Source: Phycisphaerales bacterium (GTDB lineage Bacteria; Planctomycetota; Phycisphaerae; Tepidisphaerales; Tepidisphaeraceae). Taken from it: DNA of 5,814 nucleotides. The notes under the pieces are model-generated. The model had not been told where the DNA came from. It did no database searches and saw nothing but the letters and a program-made list of their open reading frames with translations. The position numbers and the translations under genes were made by a program. Below are positions 1 to 5,814 of this stretch, in pieces; within the stretch, counting starts at the first letter, position 1, and the number at the start of each line of letters is the position of its first letter. The stretch covers positions 3,296-9,109 of the forward strand of contig PMAK01000190.1 in assembly GCA_003153655.1 (NCBI GenBank), in the 5' to 3' direction.

Positions 1-3000
1 GCATCAAGCGGCGCGGCGGGTTCGTCAGATCTGCGGAATTCGGCGATGGCCGCGGGGGATGTTTATTCTCTGGCCATCCGGCACACGGGGAGCATTCAGG
101 CCAGTAATGTTCTAATCAACGGCGGCGGGGGCCAGGTTCAAATTTCAGGGTCAATCGACGCATCATCGCACACGCCCGGCGCTGTTGGCGGCAATGTCGC
201 CATTACTGGTGGAGAAGTTGATCTTGCGTCCGCGAACATTAATGCTTCGGGTCCGGCGGGCGGCGGATTGGTGGAGATCGGCGGGGGGGAACATGGGAGC
301 GGCGATCTGCCTCATGCGCAGATTGTGTCTGTTGATTCCAGTTCGACGATCGATGTGGATGCGACCCGGAACGGCTCGGGTGGTTCGATCACCCTCTGGT
401 CTGATGGCACGACCACGGACTCCGGGATGCTTAGCGCCCGCGGCGGGGCTATCGGCGGCAATGGCGGATATATCGAAACCTCGGGGGATTTCCTGCAAGT
501 TTTTGCCGCGCCAAATGCATCGGCGCCTCATGGCAGCGCCGGCACCTGGGTGATGGATCCTATTGATATTGACATCCAGAACGGGACCGGGACGGGTGTT
601 TTCACCGGTTCGGTGGTGTTTAACGCGGATATAGAAGCCGCTTTGAATGGCGGGACCAGTGTTGTCGTGGACACCAGCAATCAGACCAACGGCGTGGATA
701 CTGGAACCCTGACGCAAGAGCCAACTGCCCTCATCGCTGTCACGCCTACGACGAATGTATCGCTGACGCTTCGTGCGAATGACACCATGCTTCTGCAAGG
801 GGGAATTACGTCCAGCGGGTCTGGCACTCTGAGCGTCGAGCTCGATCAGCTTAGCGGCGCCGGGACTGCCGTCACCATTAACACCACGCCGATCAACATC
901 AACGGAACGTTCACGGTTGTGGGTGGCAATCTTTCGCTGGCATCTGGTCTTACGGCGTCGAGCGTCACGATTGGTTCGGGGACGGTGGCGGCCGACTCTG
1001 GAAGCGTGAATGCGGCCCTGGGCCTCGTTTCTCTGACGAGTCCAGTCATCACTAACGGCGGCGTTGTCCGCATCACGACCGCGACGTCGGTAACAACCAA
1101 CCCTGGTGGGACCATCAACACGACGGGCACCACCAACGGCGAGGTGGACATCAGTTCTGTTGGTCCCATTACGATTGGCGACGCGATTACGACGGGGACG
1201 ACGACAGCCGGCGGCGGCGTCTTTATTGATTTCGGTAACTCCGGGGCTCCGGTGGCTACCCACGGCGGGACTGTTGGGATCGACGCGGCCATTGCTACTG
1301 GCGGCGGAGTTTTATCGGTGGGTGGAACGACCTTCACTTCCAATTCCACAGGGACGATTGCCACGGCGGGCGGGAAAATCACGTTAAATGAAACCGGTGT
1401 GATTTTGATCGGCGCGACCGTCGGCACGGGCGGGGGAGCTTTTGCCGCGACCGGGACGGGTTTTGAGAACGATGCGGGGATCAGCGATGGAGGCACTAAC
1501 GCGTCAAACACTTTGACCGTCAACACAAGTTCCGGGGCGGGGACCATCAACATCAATGGAGCGATTTCGTGGTCTGGGACCGGTGGCGTGGATATTGAGG
1601 GAGCCACTACGGTTACCACCAGCACGACCGGGACGATTGAGTCGTCCGGGGCGGGGCCGACGCCGGTATCCTTGTTCACCACGGGGACTGGGGTGAGCAA
1701 TGGGATCACAATCAATGGAACGGTGAACACGAGTGGTCTCTTTACCGCCAGCGGAGCGAATTTCACGCTGGCGGCCGCGAGCGGCCTGACGGCGGGTAGC
1801 GCTTCGATCAATATTGCGACTGCGACGACGCTCGACGCAAAGGCGGTCATTCCCAGCACAACCGCGATTAACGAGCCGGTGGTGACATCAGCGGCCGGTG
1901 GGTTTCAGGGCGGAGGGGTTACTTTTACCTCGAACGCCACCGGAACGATCAGCACGACCGGCGGCGGTGGCGTGGCGATCACGACTTCGACGGGAACTAC
2001 GCTGGGAGCGGAGGTCAACACCGGTGGGGGCGCGTTCACCGTGGCGGCGGGCCTTGATTTTGAGAATGACGCGCCGATTACGGTCGGGAGCGGCACAACA
2101 TCGAATACCGCGTTCTCTGTCTCCACGGCAGGCAGCGGCAGCATCAATATCAATGGCGCTATTACCTGGACGGGTACCGGGGGCGTGACGATCTCGGGGA
2201 TCGATCAGGTGACGACGACGCCGCTTGGGACCATTACATCCGCGGGCTCGGCGTTGATGCCCGTCTCCGTGTTTACGACATTTGTTGACGGATCGCTTGG
2301 TACCACGGGCGTTACCATTGGCGGAGGGGTCACTACATTGGGCGCGTTTACCGCCAGCGGGGGCAACTTTATTCTCGCGGCCAACGTGGCTCTCAGCGCG
2401 GGGAGCGTTTCGCTGAACATGCCGTCGACGACGCCGGCGACGACGCCCAATACGGTGGCGATTGGTGGGCCGATCGTGGCTTCAATCACCGGCGCCGGCG
2501 GGTTTATCGACGTCGGCGGCGCGGTTTTGGTGACGGACAACACAACGGGAACCCTGACGAGCAATGGTGGGCCAGTCACGTTCAGTAATTCCGGCCTGAT
2601 TGCGATGGGCAATGCGATCGTCACGGGCGGCGGCGCGTTCACGGTTACCAGCGCGGACAACTTCACGGCTTCGGGCGCGCCTATCACCACTTCGGGCGGC
2701 AATATCACTATCACGACGACGACCACCGAAGGGGCTCAGATCAGCACGGATTCACCGGTCAACACCGGCGGCGGAAGCTTTATAGTGACCGCTCAGACAT
2801 TTGAAAATGATTCCACGATTACCGACGGCGGCGTGGCGACGGCCGGCGGGAAAGTGGACATTGACGCCACAAGCGGAACTGGCGCCGTCACTATTAACGG
2901 CACGATTACGTGGACGGGCGGAACATCGCGCAGCGTGGATATTGAAGGGGGCGGTAATGTGGACGTCACCAGCATCGTGTCCAGCGGGGCGACAGCGCTG

Positions 3001-5574
3001 CCGGTGACAATCTTCACCACGGGCAGCAGCAATGGCGTGACGATCAGCGGGGTGGTCAATACATCAGGGACATTCGTCAGCAGTGGGAACTCCGTCAATA
3101 TTAGTTCCATAGGGTCGCTCATGGCTCAGGCTGTGTCGTTCAACATTACGACTGGGACGCCGGATGGCCATACTGTGACGCCGGGAACCGTGAGCGTGGC
3201 CGGTCCGATTACGACCAACGGCGGAATCTTCGCGGCCGGTGGAACATCGTTTACGTCAAGCGGCGTGGGGTCGATCACAACCAACGGTGGTAACGTCAAT
3301 CTTCTTACGCCGGATGGAATAAACCTTGGAGGCGCGGTCAGCACGGGCGGGGGCGTGTTCAGCGCCACCAACGACAATGCATTCACCAGCACCACCGGCG
3401 GAACGATCACGACGCTTGGTGGGGCGGTCACGATCAATTCGATTGGCACGGTGGCTCAATCCACGGGCGAAATCAGCATTGGGGATGAAATCAACACCGG
3501 CGGCGGGGCTTTCACCTCCAATGGAAGCACCTTTACGAGTTCCGGGGAGATTACCGACGGCGGCATCAATGGCGGTCAGTCTGTCTCGATTACAACGACG
3601 GGCGGCGATATTACTCTCAACACCGGCGGCGACGTTAATTGGGCCGCCAGCCTCGGGTCTATTACTTTCGTCGTTCCCGCGGGATCGAGTTTGGGGCTTG
3701 GCGCTACGATCACGGGCAATGTGGCGGAGCCGATCAACTTCACGGGCGTGACGCTTTCGCTGGTCGGCACGTCTTCCACGATTACCGGTGGGAATATTGC
3801 ATTTGGAGCGATCGTCAACCCGGACAATACAACCTCTCCAGCCTTGGCGGTTCAATCTGCCGGGACAGTCAGCTTTGGGGCCGTCGGGACCGCGAGCAGC
3901 CCAATCGGTTCGCTGACAGTCACAACCAATGGGTCGAGCGTTGAGCCGGTCACTACACTCAGCGGTGATGTCAATTCCACGGGAACCATTGATTTCGGAG
4001 GGAGCGTTGTTTTGGCGGCGAACGTTGCCGTAAACGCTTCCGACCTCGCATCAGGTGCAATCGATCACCTTATCGAATTCGACGGCACTATTGAGGGGCC
4101 CAATGGACTGACCGTTGCGCTTCCGGCGGGTAATGGAAATGTCGAGGAGATGCGTTTCAACAGCAATATTGGGGATCAGACGCCGCTCGCATTTTTGAAT
4201 GTGAACTCGGGGGGAGAAGGGATCGTCTTTTTCCGAGCGGGGCCTCCGATCTCAACGGCGGTTTCGGAATTCGGGAATTTGCCAGGAGTGACGGACCCGC
4301 AGCCTCCCACGGTTGTTGATATTGCTTCCGGCGGGAGCTTTAAGGTCAATGATGGGCCGCCGCCCAGTCCCAAGCGGATATCGATCATCATTTCCAGCAT
4401 TGATTCTTACGGGCCTTTGACGGTGAACATCGGTTCCGCGTCGAGTCCCAATGCCGCGAATCTATTTGCCGTCGGGCAATATGAAAAAATTTCCGCATAC
4501 GGCGATCTCACGATTAACACGAACGGCGGCACGGCCCAGATTGGCGACCTGAGCGCGCTGGGAAACCTCACGGTCAATGCCGCCAATATTGAATTCCTTC
4601 TTCGTCAGCCAACATTTGAGAATAACATTGCCCTTGATAAGGGCGTGGATGTGATCGCCAGTGGCGAACTGACGCTGCCCGCGAATGCGAACTATACGGC
4701 GGTTTCGCCAGCCGGTGCTGGGGCGTTTGGCGTTCCAGGTTTCATCGCGGGTTCCTTCAATCCCAGCTCAAATATTGCCGGCATCGCCGCCTCGCTGAAT
4801 ACCGCGATCTCAATTGTTCCATCAATCCCGGCGTCGGCGCTGTTTTTTCCGGAATTCAACCTGCTTCTTGATTTGACTCCTTCAACATTGTCATCAAGGC
4901 TTCCGACGTTTGTGCCGCCCATTCCGTTCGTATTCGATTTACCCATTGCCGGGGCAGTGCCGCGTCAAGAGCTTGTGGCCGGCACGGTGACGCCTGATTT
5001 CAAGGATGCGATGATGGCAAGTTATCCCGGGCCGATCGTTCAGCAGGATCTGAAGGATAGCGGGGTCTTCACCCGGGAGACATCGCTGGAAGAGATTCTG
5101 GACGCGACGGATTCGATCGTCGTGTACGACGACACGCCTCGGAAACGGCGTCCGCGAGCGGAGGATTTTGCCGCGACGGTCAGCCGTTTTAATTCCAGCC
5201 GCGTGCGGAAGTTCCTCGACCAGTATCAGGAGCTATTCGCGGGTACTTCGGGGAACTCGGCCGATATGCCCAGCCGCCGGGCGCAAATTGCGGGCGATTT
5301 ACAGGTGGCGTGGGATGCCTACGTGGGCCAGAACGCCTACAAGCAGGCGAGTGGCGAGGGCTTTCAGCATTACGTTGCCACGACGCCTTCGGCGTCGAAG
5401 GCGGCGAACGAACTCGCCCAGTTGAATTCGCTGTTCCAGCAGTTGAATACGCTGGGGCTGAGCCACAAGGAGGCCCAAATGGCCTTCCAACACAACGTTC
5501 TTGCGGGATTGCCTGCCAATGGCATGCAGGATGGTGATCTGATGGCGGCGGTTGAGAAGGCCGGCAACGAGTAG
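1..5574 (+). CDS. Filamentous-haemagglutinin-type (TpsA-like) giant exoprotein, 5' partial
   Basis: This is a secreted surface protein of the two-partner secretion type, probably an adhesin or matrix protein. Such proteins cross the outer membrane through a TpsB pore and fold as a right-handed beta-helix. The frame is open from base 1. The Met at base 46 is not the likely start, because it lies inside a family motif (AAGDVYSLAIRHTGSI, like the 'ALAIN.(T/S)GTIRA' passenger segment), and the N-terminal secretion domain must lie upstream. Counting from that Met: GGSITLWSDGTT at 112, ETSG at 144-147, GTWVMDP at 166-172, long repeats at ~473-1209, an irregular beta-rich part to ~1590, a Pro-rich linker at 1592-1639 and a charged C-terminal domain at ~1651-1842. 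The visible 1857 residues have no Cys, and Lys/Arg are very rare in the repeat region. There is no C-terminal beta-barrel, VENN motif, LPXTG or PEP-CTERM signal. It ends in tandem stops TAG-TAA. The family call is strong; the function is inferred. Confidence 0.85.
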   Translation, partial: ASSGAAGSSDLRNSAMAAGDVYSLAIRHTGSIQASNVLINGGGGQVQISGSIDASSHTPGAVGGNVAITGGEVDLASANINASGPAGGGLVEIGGGEHGSGDLPHAQIVSVDSSSTIDVDATRNGSGGSITLWSDGTTTDSGMLSARGGAIGGNGGYIETSGDFLQVFAAPNASAPHGSAGTWVMDPIDIDIQNGTGTGVFTGSVVFNADIEAALNGGTSVVVDTSNQTNGVDTGTLTQEPTALIAVTPTTNVSLTLRANDTMLLQGGITSSGSGTLSVELDQLSGAGTAVTINTTPININGTFTVVGGNLSLASGLTASSVTIGSGTVAADSGSVNAALGLVSLTSPVITNGGVVRITTATSVTTNPGGTINTTGTTNGEVDISSVGPITIGDAITTGTTTAGGGVFIDFGNSGAPVATHGGTVGIDAAIATGGGVLSVGGTTFTSNSTGTIATAGGKITLNETGVILIGATVGTGGGAFAATGTGFENDAGISDGGTNASNTLTVNTSSGAGTININGAISWSGTGGVDIEGATTVTTSTTGTIESSGAGPTPVSLFTTGTGVSNGITINGTVNTSGLFTASGANFTLAAASGLTAGSASINIATATTLDAKAVIPSTTAINEPVVTSAAGGFQGGGVTFTSNATGTISTTGGGGVAITTSTGTTLGAEVNTGGGAFTVAAGLDFENDAPITVGSGTTSNTAFSVSTAGSGSININGAITWTGTGGVTISGIDQVTTTPLGTITSAGSALMPVSVFTTFVDGSLGTTGVTIGGGVTTLGAFTASGGNFILAANVALSAGSVSLNMPSTTPATTPNTVAIGGPIVASITGAGGFIDVGGAVLVTDNTTGTLTSNGGPVTFSNSGLIAMGNAIVTGGGAFTVTSADNFTASGAPITTSGGNITITTTTTEGAQISTDSPVNTGGGSFIVTAQTFENDSTITDGGVATAGGKVDIDATSGTGAVTINGTITWTGGTSRSVDIEGGGNVDVTSIVSSGATALPVTIFTTGSSNGVTISGVVNTSGTFVSSGNSVNISSIGSLMAQAVSFNITTGTPDGHTVTPGTVSVAGPITTNGGIFAAGGTSFTSSGVGSITTNGGNVNLLTPDGINLGGAVSTGGGVFSATNDNAFTSTTGGTITTLGGAVTINSIGTVAQSTGEISIGDEINTGGGAFTSNGSTFTSSGEITDGGINGGQSVSITTTGGDITLNTGGDVNWAASLGSITFVVPAGSSLGLGATITGNVAEPINFTGVTLSLVGTSSTITGGNIAFGAIVNPDNTTSPALAVQSAGTVSFGAVGTASSPIGSLTVTTNGSSVEPVTTLSGDVNSTGTIDFGGSVVLAANVAVNASDLASGAIDHLIEFDGTIEGPNGLTVALPAGNGNVEEMRFNSNIGDQTPLAFLNVNSGGEGIVFFRAGPPISTAVSEFGNLPGVTDPQPPTVVDIASGGSFKVNDGPPPSPKRISIIISSIDSYGPLTVNIGSASSPNAANLFAVGQYEKISAYGDLTINTNGGTAQIGDLSALGNLTVNAANIEFLLRQPTFENNIALDKGVDVIASGELTLPANANYTAVSPAGAGAFGVPGFIAGSFNPSSNIAGIAASLNTAISIVPSIPASALFFPEFNLLLDLTPSTLSSRLPTFVPPIPFVFDLPIAGAVPRQELVAGTVTPDFKDAMMASYPGPIVQQDLKDSGVFTRETSLEEILDATDSIVVYDDTPRKRRPRAEDFAATVSRFNSSRVRKFLDQYQELFAGTSGNSADMPSRRAQIAGDLQVAWDAYVGQNAYKQASGEGFQHYVATTPSASKAANELAQLNSLFQQLNTLGLSHKEAQMAFQHNVLAGLPANGMQDGDLMAAVEKAGNE
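379..570 (+). other. Haemagglutinin passenger motif block (LWSDGT / ETSG / GTWVMDP)
   Basis: Within the large exoprotein, GGSITLWSDGTT (from residue 112) is followed by SARGGAIGGNGG, then ETSG (144-147) and GTWVMDPIDIDI (166-177). The order 'GG.+.(V/L)WSDG ... SARGG..GG.GG..ETSG ... G..GTW..DP.(D/N)(V/I).I' recurs in many filamentous-haemagglutinin-type proteins soon after the N-terminal secretion domain. It is the best family marker in the window. It also indicates that the missing N-terminal part is mainly the secretion domain and early beta-helix coils, though its length cannot be judged from here. Confidence 0.8.
892..975 (+). repeat. Degenerate early copy of the passenger repeat block
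   Basis: The segment ININGTFTVVGGNLSLASG followed by LTASSVTI resembles the later block ITINGTVNTSGLFTASGANF...SGLTAGSASINI (about 1693-1815), with the Asn of NLSL at base 928 matching the Asn at base 1759. It has no FEND anchor or Trp in front of it, so it looks like a partial or eroded copy of the long repeat. The match is by eye at protein level only. Confidence 0.4.
1462..2058 (+). repeat. Passenger super-repeat copy 1 (199 residues)
   Basis: This copy starts at the FENDAGISDGG anchor (residue 473). A conserved Trp lies in NGAISW (residue 509, 36 after the anchor Phe). SSGAG begins exactly 60 residues after the anchor (residue 533) and leads into PVSLFTTG...NTSGLFTASGANF. One TGGG-F sub-repeat (base 2020) precedes the next anchor. 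The other copies match clearly in protein but are diverged in DNA; one of the few exact matches is 14 bases shared between 1741-1754 and 2347-2360. Confidence 0.8.
2059..2799 (+). repeat. Passenger super-repeat copy 2 (247 residues)
   Basis: The anchor is FENDAPITVG (residue 672). The conserved Trp is in NGAITW (residue 708, again 36 after the anchor Phe). SAGSALMPVSVFTTF starts 60 residues after the anchor. This copy is 48 residues longer than copy 1 and contains two TGGG-F sub-repeats (bases 2623 and 2764, 47 residues apart) instead of one, so gain or loss of one sub-repeat explains the length difference. Confidence 0.8.
2800..3531 (+). repeat. Passenger super-repeat copy 3 (244 residues)
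   Basis: The anchor is FENDSTITDGG (residue 919). The conserved Trp is in NGTITW (residue 956, 37 after the anchor Phe). SSGATALPVTIFTTG starts 60 residues after the anchor, so the one-residue shift at the Trp is compensated before this block. Like copy 2, it has two TGGG-F sub-repeats (bases 3343 and 3496, 51 residues apart). Confidence 0.8.
3532..3672 (+). repeat. Passenger super-repeat copy 4, truncated
   Basis: The anchor has degenerated to FTSSGEITDGG (residue 1163), but the Trp is kept 36 residues later in GGDVNW (residue 1199). The SSG/PV-(S/T)-(L/V/I)-FTT block expected at about base 3712 is absent, so the repeat array ends here and the protein changes to a less regular beta-rich stretch. 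Confidence 0.6.
4819..4962 (+). other. Proline/hydrophobic linker in the exoprotein
   Basis: Residues 1592-1639 differ sharply from the Gly/Thr-rich passenger. They are rich in Pro, Phe and Leu (for example ASALFFPEFNLLLDL and PTFVPPIPFVFDLP) and almost free of Gly. They separate the beta-rich part from the charged C-terminal domain. The segment is too broken by prolines for a standard transmembrane helix. A cap on the end of the beta-helix or a membrane-associated linker is possible, but this is inference. Confidence 0.5.
4996..5571 (+). other. Charged, probably helical C-terminal domain of unknown function
   Basis: Residues ~1651-1842 are compositionally unlike the rest of the protein, being rich in Lys, Arg, Glu, Asp, Gln and Ala and poor in Gly and Thr. 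An acidic stretch (LEEILDATDSIVVYDD) is followed by a basic cluster PRKRRPR (from residue 1698) and then several likely amphipathic helices, such as the stretches around SSRVRKFLDQYQELF and KAANELAQLNSLFQQL. I do not recognise the family. It is not a barrel, has no VENN pretoxin boundary, and shows no obvious nuclease or protease motif. It could hold the passenger at the cell surface or act late in secretion, but nothing in the sequence proves either. Confidence 0.55.
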
Positions 5575-5585
5575 TAAAGCGGCGG

Positions 5586-5611
5586 GCGCGTGCTTAGAGT
5601 CAGAGCCGCGC
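5586..5611. terminator. Possible hairpin between convergent genes
   Basis: GCGCG (5586-5590) plus GCT (5592-5594) can pair with AGC (5604-5606) plus CGCGC (5607-5611). This gives an 8-pair, GC-rich stem with one bulged T (5591) and a 9-base loop. It lies just past the exoprotein stops and overlaps the last codons and stop of the reductase. There is no run of T after it on either strand, so it is not a standard intrinsic terminator, and it may be chance in GC-rich DNA. Confidence 0.25.
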
Positions 5612-5814
5612 GATGGTCAGGCCGCCGTCGATATGCAATATCTGTCCCGTGGCATAGGAGATTTCGCCCTTGGCCAGCACGGCAGCGGCGCGTCCGACGT
5701 CCTGCAGCGTTCCCCAGCGCTGTTCAACGGTCGAGCCCGCGGCGATCAGCCGGTCGTATTTTTCCTTTGCTAGTGTGGTCATATCGGTAGCGACGATTCC
5801 GGGGCGGATTTCAT
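5600..5814 (-). CDS. Short-chain dehydrogenase/reductase, FabG-like, C-terminal part only
   Basis: This is the C-terminal ~71 codons of an NAD(P)H-dependent Rossmann-fold reductase. The visible protein begins EIRPGIVATDMT, the SDR 'RPG.v.TdM' segment that follows the active site and contacts the cofactor. It continues through QRWGTLQDVGRAAAVLAKG and ends with ATGQILHIDGGLTIARL, matching the usual 'RWG.peDvg.av..L.sg...(y/f).TGQ.i.vDGG' C-terminus. The DGGL.I.RL ending resembles proteins annotated as 3-oxoacyl-ACP reductase (FabG-like), but related SDRs act on many alcohols and sugars, so the substrate is uncertain. The Met at 5782 is the internal Met of TDMT, not the start. The frame runs off the right edge, so the glycine-rich cofactor motif and the Ser/Tyr/Lys catalytic residues are outside the window. 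The stop is TGA (5602-5600). Confidence 0.9.
   Translation of the reverse strand, partial: EIRPGIVATDMTTLAKEKYDRLIAAGSTVEQRWGTLQDVGRAAAVLAKGEISYATGQILHIDGGLTIARL

Larger units (their letters stand above)
1297..3516 (+). repeat. Short TGGG-F sub-repeats of the passenger
   Basis: A short beta-helix-type unit recurs with the pattern (V/I)-x-T-G-G-G-(A/V/S)-(F/L). Its Thr codons are at 1297, 1426, 2020, 2623, 2764, 3343 and 3496. The adjacent pairs are 43, 47 and 51 residues apart. Four of them (1426, 2020, 2764, 3496) lie 12-13 residues before a FEND-type anchor. Many are followed by a loose FTS...G-(T/S)-I-(T/S)-T-x-G-G stretch. The units are interspersed through the interval, not perfectly tandem. 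Confidence 0.65.

Noticed and set aside
46..48. ATG at base 46 as the translation start
   Set aside because: The frame is open upstream to base 1, and the residues around this Met belong to an internal passenger motif of the family.
163..1263. Long minus-strand open frame (366 codons)
   Set aside because: It is Arg-rich, has no recognisable domain, and lies codon-for-codon opposite the clear exoprotein frame. It stays open because the sense strand rarely uses the Leu/Ser codons that would give antisense stops.
846..1859. Long minus-strand open frame (337 codons) with Val/Pro/Ala-rich hydrophobic-looking protein, and similar ones at 1905-2153, 2205-2726, 2793-3122, 3126-3449 and 3576-3827
   Set aside because: All lie in one antisense frame and mirror the Gly/Thr/Val/Ile repeats of the sense protein. 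The apparent hydrophobicity and similarity to one another are by-products of the repeat composition.
1297..3672. Repeat region as a CRISPR array or mobile element
   Set aside because: The repeats keep the reading frame, are diverged in DNA, vary in length and make sense only as protein. There are no uniform direct repeats with unique spacers, no inverted ends and no transposase.
5171..5571. CdiA-type C-terminal toxin with an immunity gene downstream
   Set aside because: There is no VENN-like boundary or recognisable toxin motif, and the next gene is a convergent reductase with no room for a small immunity gene on the same strand.
5552..5790. Small plus-strand open frames across the right end
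   Set aside because: They overlap the well-supported reductase C-terminus on the other strand and encode Arg/Pro-rich sequence without any family signature.

Overview
The window contains two incomplete protein-coding genes facing each other, with only 25 bases between their stop codons. Almost all of it (1-5574, + strand) is one open frame with no start inside the window. It is the body and C-terminus of a very large, glycine/threonine/serine-rich exoprotein of the filamentous-haemagglutinin (TpsA, two-partner secretion) type. The right end (5600-5814, - strand) holds the C-terminal ~71 codons of a short-chain dehydrogenase/reductase most like FabG-type 3-oxoacyl-ACP reductases.

Exoprotein layout (residues counted from the internal Met at base 46). 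The first ~175 residues carry the usual haemagglutinin passenger motifs: an AAGDVYSLAIRHTGSI segment, GGSITLWSDGTT, an ETSG motif and GTWVMDP. A long parallel beta-helix-like region follows. From about residue 473 to 1209 it is built from a long-period repeat (periods 199, 247 and 244 residues) with a FEND-type anchor, a conserved Trp 36-37 residues later, and an SSG/SAG block exactly 60 residues after the anchor in the three full copies. Shorter TGGG-F sub-repeats of 43-51 residues sit inside it and account for the period differences. Residues ~1210-1590 are a less regular beta-rich stretch, ~1592-1639 a Pro/hydrophobic linker, and ~1651-1842 a charged, probably helical C-terminal domain with a basic cluster that I do not recognise.

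Organism: secretion of this type implies a Gram-negative (diderm) bacterium. The moderately high G+C and the very large Cys-free haemagglutinin-like protein, with no autotransporter barrel or CdiA toxin module, would suit an environmental Verrucomicrobiota/Planctomycetota-type lineage, but this is weak inference and Proteobacteria cannot be excluded.

The exoprotein would be exported by the Sec system and an Omp85-family TpsB partner, neither of which is in the window. The reductase is a separate convergent unit, and nothing seen here links the two functionally. No RNA genes, mobile elements, CRISPR arrays or convincing promoters were seen. Every base except the 25-base gap is coding.
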